From an uncultured Spirochaetaceae bacterium (GTDB lineage Bacteria > Spirochaetota > Spirochaetia > Treponematales > Treponemataceae), in the NCBI GenBank assembly GCA_902766345.1, contig CACXDK010000212.1:1-5554 (forward strand): DNA of 5,554 nt, given 5' to 3'. The notes beneath the pieces were generated by a model. That model saw nothing but the letters and a program-made list of their open reading frames with translations. It was not told the DNA's origin and made no database searches. The stretch's first letter is position 1; every line of letters begins with the position of its first letter. This document shows positions 1 to 5,554 of this stretch, piece after piece. A program made the translations under genes and the position numbers.

Positions 1-945
1 AATAAATTTCTGCCTGTCCCACAAAGGTTCAAGTACATAGACAAGAGTTGTATGCTCTGGGCTTTTATCTGCACATTCATGAACCTTCCTCAGAATTTTT
101 GTTATCTGCTTAAGCGAAAAACAGTCTAAGAACTGGCTCATCCATACAGCATCAGGCTTTGAAGGCAGTTTTGTCTGTTCGTCCAAAATATTGCCGTTGC
201 AAGTGTGTATGCGTTGTTCAAAACCAGCCTTACGTGCATTTTGTTCTGCAACAGCTGTTTGCCCCGGCAAGTCTACAATTGTCATTGTTACATCTGAATT
301 GTATGAACAGCAGGCAATTGACCACTTTGCAGTGTTTCCTCCAATGTCTACTATGTGATGCGGTTTGTTTGCAAAAACAATAGGCAATGCTTCTGGAAAG
401 GCAATGTCACTGTAAAAATGATCAAAAGTAAACCAGCTTTTCTTTTCCTGTTCTGGCAGTGATGATAAAGCTTCATAAATTGTAGTCCATTTGTCACCAA
501 AAACTTTAAGACCTTCTGGTTTGCCACTTTTTACAGACTCTGTAAGATAAAATGCCCCCTTGTAACAGATGTCGTTTACAAAATCAAAGTTTGCCTTTGT
601 AAGATTGTCTTCTAAAATCATCCAGCCAATCTTTCCCAAAACATATTTTTCATCTTTTTCGCATGTACTGTCCTTGCTAAGACGCAGAACCCCCATGCCA
701 AGAGCCATTTCACATAAAACTCCAGCACCATATTCAGAAATGCCAGCTTTTTTGGAAATGTCTGCAATTGAAATGCCTTCATCTCCAGAATTTTCAATTA
801 TCTGCAAGATTGAAAGCGAACGCAATGCCTGTATAGCTTGAAATGTAAGAGGCGAAAATGCAATTTTCTGAGCTTCAACCTTTGCTTCTATAGCTCTTAT
901 AGAGTCTTTTGTATAACTATCTTTATTTGCTAAAATATTATCCAT
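1..945 (-). CDS. SAM-dependent methyltransferase, winged-helix O-methyltransferase type (3' end cut by window)
   Basis: The minus-strand frame from ATG at 945-943 stays open for 315 codons to base 1, so the C-terminus is missing. Seen: residues about 30-115 look like the N-terminal winged-helix/dimerisation domain of Methyltransf_2-type enzymes (ISIADISKKAGIS at 58-70, then a Leu/Gly/Met-rich helix). The Rossmann methyltransferase domain follows, with the SAM glycine loop VDIGGNTAKWS at 199-209, the acidic strand end IVDLPGQ at 223-229 (D225 likely binds the SAM ribose), and MSQFLDCFS at 269-277, where the family usually has a His-Asp-Trp box. By inference it is a cytosolic enzyme methylating a small molecule; the substrate cannot be named. 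The His that serves as catalytic base in plant and many bacterial O-methyltransferases appears to be Leu273 by eye alignment, so the chemistry may differ. No convincing Shine-Dalgarno precedes the ATG, but no other in-frame start is near. It is divergent from the kinase gene, with a 137-bp gap. The family is fairly secure; the specific function is not. Confidence 0.85.
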   Translation of the reverse strand, partial: MDNILANKDSYTKDSIRAIEAKVEAQKIAFSPLTFQAIQALRSLSILQIIENSGDEGISIADISKKAGISEYGAGVLCEMALGMGVLRLSKDSTCEKDEKYVLGKIGWMILEDNLTKANFDFVNDICYKGAFYLTESVKSGKPEGLKVFGDKWTTIYEALSSLPEQEKKSWFTFDHFYSDIAFPEALPIVFANKPHHIVDIGGNTAKWSIACCSYNSDVTMTIVDLPGQTAVAEQNARKAGFEQRIHTCNGNILDEQTKLPSKPDAVWMSQFLDCFSLKQITKILRKVHECADKSPEHTTLVYVLEPLWDRQKFI

Positions 946-1021
946 GGTATAGATAGCATATTACCATACTTAGAAACAATATGGAAGTTGTAGCACAAAC
1001 TCTTAATGCTCTGCATATTTC

Positions 1022-1049
1022 TAGACTTTTTGAGATTATATGGTAAAAT
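1022..1049 (+). promoter_or_regulatory. Candidate sigma-70-type promoter for the hybrid kinase gene
   Basis: TAGACT at 1022-1027 (4 of 6 matches to TTGACA) and TAAAAT at 1044-1049 (5 of 6 matches to TATAAT) are separated by 16 bp. Transcription would begin near 1055-1058, leaving a leader of roughly 25-28 nt that includes the GAGG at 1066-1069. The region is AT-rich, so a chance match is quite possible. Confidence 0.3.
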
Positions 1050-1065
1050 ATAAATAATGGGATAT

Positions 1066-1069
1066 GAGG
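1066..1069 (+). promoter_or_regulatory. Possible ribosome binding site of the kinase gene
   Basis: GAGG lies 13 nt before the ATG at 1083, longer than the usual 5-9 nt spacing, so initiation may be modest. The start is nevertheless well fixed: an in-frame TGA at 1065-1067 rules out a longer protein, none of the five codons between it and the ATG is a start codon, and a start much further downstream would lose the first membrane segment. Confidence 0.4.
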
Positions 1070-1082
1070 TTATAGATTTATA

Positions 1083-4000
1083 ATGAAAGAAAAAAATCCT
1101 TTTATAGAAATTTTACTGGTAAGTACAGTTGCCATTGTTTTTATTGCACTTATTACTGCATATACTAATGGTTCCAGAAAGAATATTGATAAATTCGCTT
1201 CTTATGCCGTTCAGCAGAATACTTATAGACTTGCAAAGGAAATTGAACTTTCTGTACAGGCTGCCATAGATGACATTCAATTTGTCACCCATCTTGCTTC
1301 TGATGTATTGGAAGAAAAACCTGAAACAAATCCTGATGATATTTTAAAAAGCTATTCAGATAGAACTCCTTTTTCTAGTTTGGAATTTATGCCCATAAAC
1401 TCTTCGAGTGCTGATGAGCGTGAATATTATAAAAAGGGCATGAATGGAAAGTCTGGAATTTGGATAGATTACAATACATCTTCTGCAGATAAACATCTTT
1501 TAAATTTTTATGCACCTTTATATGTCAACAGCAAAATTATAGGTGTTGGTACAGGCATTATTGAAGTGCAAAATATTTTGAAGCCGTTAAAAGAAAAGTC
1601 GAGTCCAAATGAAGACCTGATTGGAATTTTGTGTGACAAAGACGGTCACATAATAGGAACATCTTTTGAGTTAAAAGATGACCTTTATATGAAAGATCTC
1701 ATGACACGATACGGAGTTCCTTTACAGGGAAAAGATGCTTTTTTAAATCGCATGGACAGGATGGATAAAAGCTTTTTTAGATACTATGACTCTGAAGGAA
1801 TTGGTTTTGGTAGTGTTCATTCTATAAATTCCACAGGTTGGTTTTTAGTTCAAATTCTTCCATCCATTTATTATAAAGAGACATTCCAACGCTCTGTCAT
1901 GATGCAGTTTTTGACAATTGGATGCATTATTTTGCTGTTTATTGGCTATATTATTTATATTGCGATTTCTAAATGTAAAACAAAAAAAACAATAGAAGAA
2001 ATAAATAAAAAGTTTACAAAAGAAAAAAATGAAGAAAAAGAACGTTATTATACAATTGTACAGGAATCTTTAATAAAATCGGAAAAATACAAGAATGCAG
2101 TTCTTGCCGAAGCCCTTACTATTTTTGAAGTAAACCTGACTCAGAATATCATGGATTATGGTAAAATCCGTTTAGATGGTGGTAAAGCAATAGCATTAGA
2201 AGACGTTTTGGATGAAAAGTTTCCATGTACGTATGATTCTTATGTAGAGCAGTGGGCAGAAAAATTTGTAAAAAGTACATCCCGAATGGATTTCATGGCA
2301 AACAGCAACAGAAAATATCTTTTAGACTGTGCTTCTGTTGGCAAAAGTGAAGTTGCATTTGAATACCCCGCAATAGGTATTTCTGGCAGAAGTATGTACA
2401 TCCGCCGAAGTATTCTTTTAACGACAGATGAAAATACTGGCGATATTATTGCATACGGTAACACAAAAGATATAACTGCACAGAAAGAAAAGGAACTGTT
2501 GCTTGCAAACTATGAAAAACTTCTTATCAGTACCGCAAACGGCATTTATAACGGAGTTTTGCAGGTAAATTTGCAGAATTTTGAAATGGTATACCATCGC
2601 TTTAATAACGACCGCATTATTTCAAATGAAATGAATTCTTTTGATATGTTTGTGAAAGATATGTTGCCCCGTGTTTATCCTGAAGATGTTGAGCGTGTTC
2701 AAGAATTCTGCAATAGGGAAGTTCTTCTTAATTTGCCTTATGGTGTTTCTCAAAGAATTAACTATCGCGATATTGAAAAAAATGAAAACGGCACTCTGCG
2801 CGTATGGACAATGACCTGTTCGAAGACATTGATAAACCGCAAGCCTTATGCTCTTTTTGTAAAAGTTGATACAACATCTTCTGTAGAATCCGAAACAGCA
2901 CACCGCAAAGAACTTGAAGATGCCCTTAAGCGCGCTGAAAATGCAAATAAGGCAAAAAGCTTGTTCCTTTCTAATGTTTCCCACGACATCCGTACTCCAA
3001 TGAATGCAATCGTTGGCTTTACAGACCTTGCCGAACACCATATCGATAATAAAAAACAGGTGTCTACTTACCTTGAAAAAATTTCAACGGCAAGTAAACA
3101 TCTTCTTTCTTTGATTAATGATGTTCTGGACATGAGTTATATTGAAAGCCAGAAAATTCAATTGTATGAACAGGAATACAATATTTTTGAAATTGTTGAA
3201 GACTTAAAGAACATCATTTCTGCTGATGTAAAAGCAAAAAATCATACTTTTGATGTTGACGTTAATTCCATACAAAATCCTAATGTTTTGTGTGATCGTC
3301 TGCGGCTTGATCAGATTCTGCTCAATCTGCTTGGAAATGCAATTAAGTTTACAAATGAAGGCGGTAAGATAGAGTTTAAAGCATTTGAAGTTGTTGAAAA
3401 TGGTACTGTTTATTATGAGTTCCATGTAAAAGATAACGGTATTGGAATGACTGAAAAATTTATTACTCACATTTTTGATCCGTTTGAGCGAGAGCGTTCT
3501 TCTACCGTAAGTGGAATTCTTGGAACGGGTCTCGGCATGTCAATTACAAAGAGCCTTGTTGATATGATGCACGGTGAAATATCTGTAACAAGTAAAAAGA
3601 ATTTAGGTTCTGAATTCATTGTAAAATTGCCGTTAAAAGCCGTTGAACATCCTTCTGAAAAGGTAAAAGAAAACATTGTTTCTAAAGAAAATGAGAAAAA
3701 AGATTTTGATTCTCATGGAAAATGTATTTTGCTTGTAGAAGATAATGATCTTAACAGGGAAATTGGTTCTGCCTTGCTGACAGAAGCTGGCTTTGACGTG
3801 GAAGAAGCTGAAAACGGTTTGATTGCTGTTGAAAAGCTTACTGAAAAAGGTCCTGGCTATTACACTGCTATTCTTATGGACATTCAGATGCCTATAATGG
3901 ATGGATACACTGCAAGTCGCAAGATTCGTGCCTTAGAAGATAATGAGCTTGCCTCAATTCCGATTATTGCAATGACGGCAAATGCCTTTGATGAAGATAA

Positions 4001-4094
4001 AGAAAAGGCTTTGCAAGCTGGCATGAATGCCCACATTGCAAAGCCTGTTGATGTAAAGATTTTTTATGAAACTTTACGAAGCGTTATTCAGTAA
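1083..4094 (+). CDS. Hybrid sensor histidine kinase with periplasmic double-Cache-like sensor, PAS-like regions and C-terminal receiver
   Basis: Inner-membrane kinase of 1003 residues, complete. Order: TM1 about 8-27; periplasmic region about 28-272, with dCache-like features (IWIDYNTSS at 126-134, FYAPLYVNSKIIGVGTG at 142-158, STGWFLVQILP at 250-260); TM2 about 274-296; charged coiled linker 298-335; two degenerate PAS-like regions at about 336-466 and 475-597; a second coiled segment 603-628; HisKA with the phospho-accepting H634 in SHDIRTP. The ATPase domain has the N box (N748, N752), G1 DNGIG at 784-788, F box FDPFER at 798-803 and G2 GTGLG at 814-818. The receiver, about 880-1003, has acidic residues E886/D887, phospho-acceptor D933, T965 and K987. 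All catalytic residues are present, so it should be active. No HPt domain or DNA-binding output is attached, so the phosphate presumably moves to a separate HPt or regulator encoded elsewhere. The Cache fold usually binds small molecules such as amino acids, organic acids or amines; the ligand here is unknown. Its end overlaps the convergent binding-protein gene. Confidence 0.95.
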   Translation: MKEKNPFIEILLVSTVAIVFIALITAYTNGSRKNIDKFASYAVQQNTYRLAKEIELSVQAAIDDIQFVTHLASDVLEEKPETNPDDILKSYSDRTPFSSLEFMPINSSSADEREYYKKGMNGKSGIWIDYNTSSADKHLLNFYAPLYVNSKIIGVGTGIIEVQNILKPLKEKSSPNEDLIGILCDKDGHIIGTSFELKDDLYMKDLMTRYGVPLQGKDAFLNRMDRMDKSFFRYYDSEGIGFGSVHSINSTGWFLVQILPSIYYKETFQRSVMMQFLTIGCIILLFIGYIIYIAISKCKTKKTIEEINKKFTKEKNEEKERYYTIVQESLIKSEKYKNAVLAEALTIFEVNLTQNIMDYGKIRLDGGKAIALEDVLDEKFPCTYDSYVEQWAEKFVKSTSRMDFMANSNRKYLLDCASVGKSEVAFEYPAIGISGRSMYIRRSILLTTDENTGDIIAYGNTKDITAQKEKELLLANYEKLLISTANGIYNGVLQVNLQNFEMVYHRFNNDRIISNEMNSFDMFVKDMLPRVYPEDVERVQEFCNREVLLNLPYGVSQRINYRDIEKNENGTLRVWTMTCSKTLINRKPYALFVKVDTTSSVESETAHRKELEDALKRAENANKAKSLFLSNVSHDIRTPMNAIVGFTDLAEHHIDNKKQVSTYLEKISTASKHLLSLINDVLDMSYIESQKIQLYEQEYNIFEIVEDLKNIISADVKAKNHTFDVDVNSIQNPNVLCDRLRLDQILLNLLGNAIKFTNEGGKIEFKAFEVVENGTVYYEFHVKDNGIGMTEKFITHIFDPFERERSSTVSGILGTGLGMSITKSLVDMMHGEISVTSKKNLGSEFIVKLPLKAVEHPSEKVKENIVSKENEKKDFDSHGKCILLVEDNDLNREIGSALLTEAGFDVEEAENGLIAVEKLTEKGPGYYTAILMDIQMPIMDGYTASRKIRALEDNELASIPIIAMTANAFDEDKEKALQAGMNAHIAKPVDVKIFYETLRSVIQ

Positions 4095-5127
4095 AGCGGA
4101 TTTTCTGCCACAATTCATTGTATTTATCAATCTGCTCACCCAAGTCCTGCTTTAATGTACATGAATATGCCTGTTCTGCATCATACATAGCAGGACGCGT
4201 TACATACTTTAATGCTTCAAGATTTGTAACACAAGGATAGCCGAATTCATCAATGAACACTGCATAGTTTTCTGGACGGTGGATAAAGTTGATGAATTCA
4301 TTTGCAAGCTCGTAGTGTGGTGCATCTTTTAGGATACACATGCTGTCTACAGTTGCAGGACCTCCTTCTGGCGGAATAAAGAAATCAATAGTTTCTGCCC
4401 ATTTGTCTGAGTCTACTTCGCCGTAAACAATTTCAGGGTAGCCCTGACAAAGCCAGAAATCGCCAGAAGCGAATGATTTTCCAAAACCTTCTGCGTCAAA
4501 CTTGACAAGGTTTGGCTTCCATTCATTTATAATCATTTCTGTAGCGTCTTTAAGTTCTTCATCATTTGTAGTATTCAAATCGTATCCCTTGTGGACAAGG
4601 GCACAGCCAATTACTTCACGCATTTCATCCATCATTGTTGCATGACCTGCAAAGCGCTCATCTGCAAAAATGCTGTAATCGCGTTTGTAGTCCATGTCGC
4701 CTACTTTTGCTTTGTTTACCATAATGCCTGTTGCACTGAGGGCATAAGGAACTGCGTATTTCATGTCTGGATCGTAATCAAGTTTTTCAAGAATAACAGG
4801 ATTAATTTTGTTGCGGTTAGTAAGTTTACTCTGATCCAATTCCCTGAGCATACCCTGCTTAATCATAATAGAAACAAAATCGTTGGACGGAATTACAATA
4901 TCATAACCTTTTGCACCGCCTTTGATTTTTGCATACATTTCATCACAGGTAGAATAGCTGTCAAGCTTAACCTTGCAGTCGAATTCCTGTTCAAACTTGC
5001 GAAGCAATGCTTCTGGCGTATAATACGTCCAGTTGTAAAGATACAGGGTCTTGTCCTTTTGGGCACAAGAGGTAAATAAAGATGCGGCAATGAAAAGTAC
5101 GCCGCAAAGTTTTGTGAAGTTTTTCAA
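4084..5127 (-). CDS. potD: PotD-like spermidine/putrescine-binding lipoprotein (ABC transporter substrate-binding component)
   Basis: Exported binding protein of 347 residues, the usual PotD/PotF length. Seen: a lipoprotein signal with basic n-region, hydrophobic core 8-17 and lipobox FTSC ending at C21 (Phe at -3 fits the looser spirochaetal lipobox); the PotD opening LYLYNWTYYTPEAL at 28-41; the lobe motif GYDIVIPSN at 74-82; VPYALSATGIMVN at 126-138; MREVIG at 169-174; VDSM at 260-263; FGYP at 295-298; and a helical C-terminus. In known systems PotD delivers polyamines to PotB/PotC/PotA; none of those genes is here. By eye, W33, T34, Y36, S81, E171, D261, Y297 and Q327 match pocket positions recalled for E. 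coli PotD, while Y35, D83, E168, Y230 and T259 differ, so the ligand may not be spermidine. The mature part has seven further cysteines. The start is TTG with AGGAG eight bases upstream. The gene is preceded by the chemoreceptor terminator, so it probably has its own promoter. The symbol is by family, not proven function. Confidence 0.9.
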   Translation of the reverse strand: MKNFTKLCGVLFIAASLFTSCAQKDKTLYLYNWTYYTPEALLRKFEQEFDCKVKLDSYSTCDEMYAKIKGGAKGYDIVIPSNDFVSIMIKQGMLRELDQSKLTNRNKINPVILEKLDYDPDMKYAVPYALSATGIMVNKAKVGDMDYKRDYSIFADERFAGHATMMDEMREVIGCALVHKGYDLNTTNDEELKDATEMIINEWKPNLVKFDAEGFGKSFASGDFWLCQGYPEIVYGEVDSDKWAETIDFFIPPEGGPATVDSMCILKDAPHYELANEFINFIHRPENYAVFIDEFGYPCVTNLEALKYVTRPAMYDAEQAYSCTLKQDLGEQIDKYNELWQKIRFTE

Positions 5128-5135
5128 TTTGAATA

Positions 5136-5140
5136 CTCCT
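5136..5140 (-). promoter_or_regulatory. Strong Shine-Dalgarno that fixes a TTG start for the PotD-like gene
   Basis: On the minus strand AGGAG is followed by eight bases and then TTG at 5127-5125. No ATG or GTG stands in frame at a sensible position, and the TTG start gives a complete signal peptide with Lys at positions 2 and 6. The pairing of a near-ideal ribosome site with a weak start codon makes this choice secure. Confidence 0.85.
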
Positions 5141-5175
5141 AAAAGATTTATGTGTTAGTACACCCCAATAAATTG

Positions 5176-5198
5176 GCATATATACTGACGATATATGC
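5176..5198. repeat. Perfect 8-bp inverted repeat in the leader of the PotD-like gene
   Basis: GCATATAT (5176-5183) and ATATATGC (5191-5198) are exact inverted copies around the 7-base spacer ACTGACG. The repeat is centred about 60 bp before the TTG start. It could be a two-fold operator or part of a promoter (it contains TATAT strings). The AT content of the arms means a chance origin is possible. Confidence 0.45.
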
Positions 5199-5208
5199 TT
5201 TAGAATAT

Positions 5209-5245
5209 CACACAGTGCAGAGCTCCAACGGAGATTTACAGTGTG
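5209..5245 (-). repeat. Imperfect long hairpin upstream of the PotD-like gene
   Basis: Outer arms CACAC (5209-5213) and GTGTG (5241-5245), inner arms CTCC (5223-5226) and GGAG (5230-5233), and two short paired blocks between them (TG with CA, AGA with TTT including one G-T wobble) form an imperfect stem closed by a 3-base loop. There is a 2-base bulge and two mismatches. No T-tract follows, so it is not a simple terminator. It lies about 80-120 bp upstream of the start and could be a leader RNA structure if transcription begins further upstream, or a protein-binding palindrome. Function unknown. Confidence 0.4.
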
Positions 5246-5303
5246 AACCGTTTTCTATCTATATTATGCACTATTTTGTAGTTTAGTGGAATAGTTAAGA
5301 AAT

Positions 5304-5348
5304 AAAAAAATAGAAAAGGGCTATCCGTATGTGGATAGCCCTTTTTTT
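5304..5348 (-). terminator. Rho-independent terminator of the chemoreceptor gene
   Basis: A perfect 13-bp stem pairs 5314-5326 (AAAAGGGCTATCC) with 5333-5345 around a 6-base loop. Read on the minus strand, the stem ends in TTTT and continues through a T-rich tract down to about 5304. It begins some 17 bp past the TAG stop of the chemoreceptor gene, which fits its terminator. The plus-strand side also ends in seven Ts, so the structure could work in both directions. It insulates the PotD-like gene from the chemoreceptor transcript. Confidence 0.9.
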
Positions 5349-5361
5349 GTGTGTTATAAAT

Positions 5362-5554
5362 CTATTCTGTCTTGAAGCGGTTAATATCGCTTCCAAGTTT
5401 ATCTATAGTAGTGTCCATCTGGACTACGCTTTCATCAAGCAGTGCACCGCTCTTTACAACGCTATGTGCATTTTCAGACATGGCAGCCATGCTGTCGCGT
5501 ACAGCTTCTACGGAATCGCGCAATCGGTTCATTTCTTTAAGGACCTGGGCACTG
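5362..5554 (-). CDS. Methyl-accepting chemotaxis protein, C-terminal 63 residues (5' part outside window)
   Basis: The minus-strand frame is open from the right edge to the TAG at 5364-5362. The visible 63 residues are a Ser/Ala/Asp-rich heptad-type helix (EMNRLRDSVEAVRDSM, then a stretch with NAHSVVKSG), followed by a short tail GSDINRFKTE. This pattern fits the distal cytoplasmic methylation helix and tail of MCPs, which signal through CheW and CheA and are adjusted by CheR and CheB. No CheR-docking NWETF-type pentapeptide is at the end. The hallmark hairpin tip and any sensor domain lie beyond the window, so the class and ligand cannot be judged. A strong terminator follows within about 20 bp, so this is the last gene of its transcript. 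Confidence 0.75.
   Translation of the reverse strand, partial: SAQVLKEMNRLRDSVEAVRDSMAAMSENAHSVVKSGALLDESVVQMDTTIDKLGSDINRFKTE

Larger units (their letters stand above)
946..1082. other. Divergent intergenic region between methyltransferase and kinase genes
   Basis: This 137-bp AT-rich gap separates two divergently transcribed genes and must hold the promoters of both unless one start is misplaced. A weak promoter match faces the kinase (1022-1049). On the other strand only loose AT-rich -10-like strings (for example TAATAT just upstream of the methyltransferase start) are visible, without a matching -35. No tRNA, small ORF with a ribosome site, or strong inverted repeat was found. Confidence 0.6.

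Noticed and set aside
159..841. Plus-strand open frames at 159-383 and 569-841
   Set aside because: They lie antisense to the well-supported methyltransferase frame, show low-complexity translations with no family motifs, and lack ribosome sites.
970..990. Promoter for the methyltransferase gene
   Set aside because: AT-rich -10-like strings exist, but no -35 at proper spacing could be matched, so no site is called.
2240..3676. Minus-strand open frames inside the kinase gene
   Set aside because: Antisense shadows of a gene whose catalytic motifs are all intact; no recognisable motifs in the shadow proteins.
4053..4077. GTAAAG ... CTTTAC inverted repeat near the kinase stop, as a possible terminator for either gene
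   Set aside because: Only 6 AT-rich pairs with a 13-base loop and no T-tract directly after the stem; it lies within coding sequence.
4591..5179. Plus- and minus-strand frames overlapping the PotD-like gene (4591-5079, 4893-5090, 4991-5179)
   Set aside because: They overlap a complete, motif-rich binding-protein gene in other frames and have no support of their own.
5269..5288. CACTA ... TAGTG inverted repeat
   Set aside because: Five-base arms around a 10-base spacer in AT-rich DNA are expected by chance.

Overview
The window looks like a piece of a spirochaete chromosome, most likely a Treponema-like anaerobe. This is inferred from the AT-rich coding sequence, the relaxed lipobox (F-T-S-C) on a PotD-type binding lipoprotein, a methyl-accepting chemotaxis protein (MCP) tail ending in a spirochaete-like Gly-Ser-Asp-Ile-Asn-Arg-Phe-Lys stretch, and a large hybrid histidine kinase with a Cache-type sensor. 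No rRNA, marker gene or mobile element is present to prove the genus.

Layout, left to right. (1) Positions 1-945, minus strand: a SAM-dependent methyltransferase of the winged-helix O-methyltransferase type. It is open to the window edge, so its C-terminus is missing. (2) Positions 946-1082: a divergent intergenic region with a weak candidate promoter for the gene to the right. (3) Positions 1083-4094, plus strand: a complete 1003-residue hybrid sensor histidine kinase (TM - periplasmic double-Cache-like sensor - TM - coiled linker - two PAS-like regions - HisKA - HATPase - receiver). (4) Positions 4084-5127, minus strand: a complete 347-residue PotD-like polyamine-binding lipoprotein. It starts at a TTG codon behind a strong Shine-Dalgarno and overlaps the 3' end of the kinase gene tail-to-tail by 11 bp. 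(5) Positions 5128-5361: the leader of the binding-protein gene, holding two inverted repeats, followed by a strong hairpin terminator of the next gene. (6) Positions 5362-5554, minus strand: the last 63 residues of an MCP, whose body lies outside the window.

Three of the four genes concern sensing of the outside: a periplasmic-sensor kinase, a solute-binding lipoprotein and a chemoreceptor. The binding-protein gene is bounded by a terminator upstream and by the convergent kinase downstream, so no PotA/B/C transporter genes are co-transcribed with it here. Its ligand pocket, compared by eye with the remembered E. coli PotD pocket, keeps several residues but changes several others. A transporter component encoded apart from its permease and a binding protein that feeds a receptor are both possible; the sequence alone does not decide. 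No new multi-gene system, CRISPR array, phage or transposon was found.
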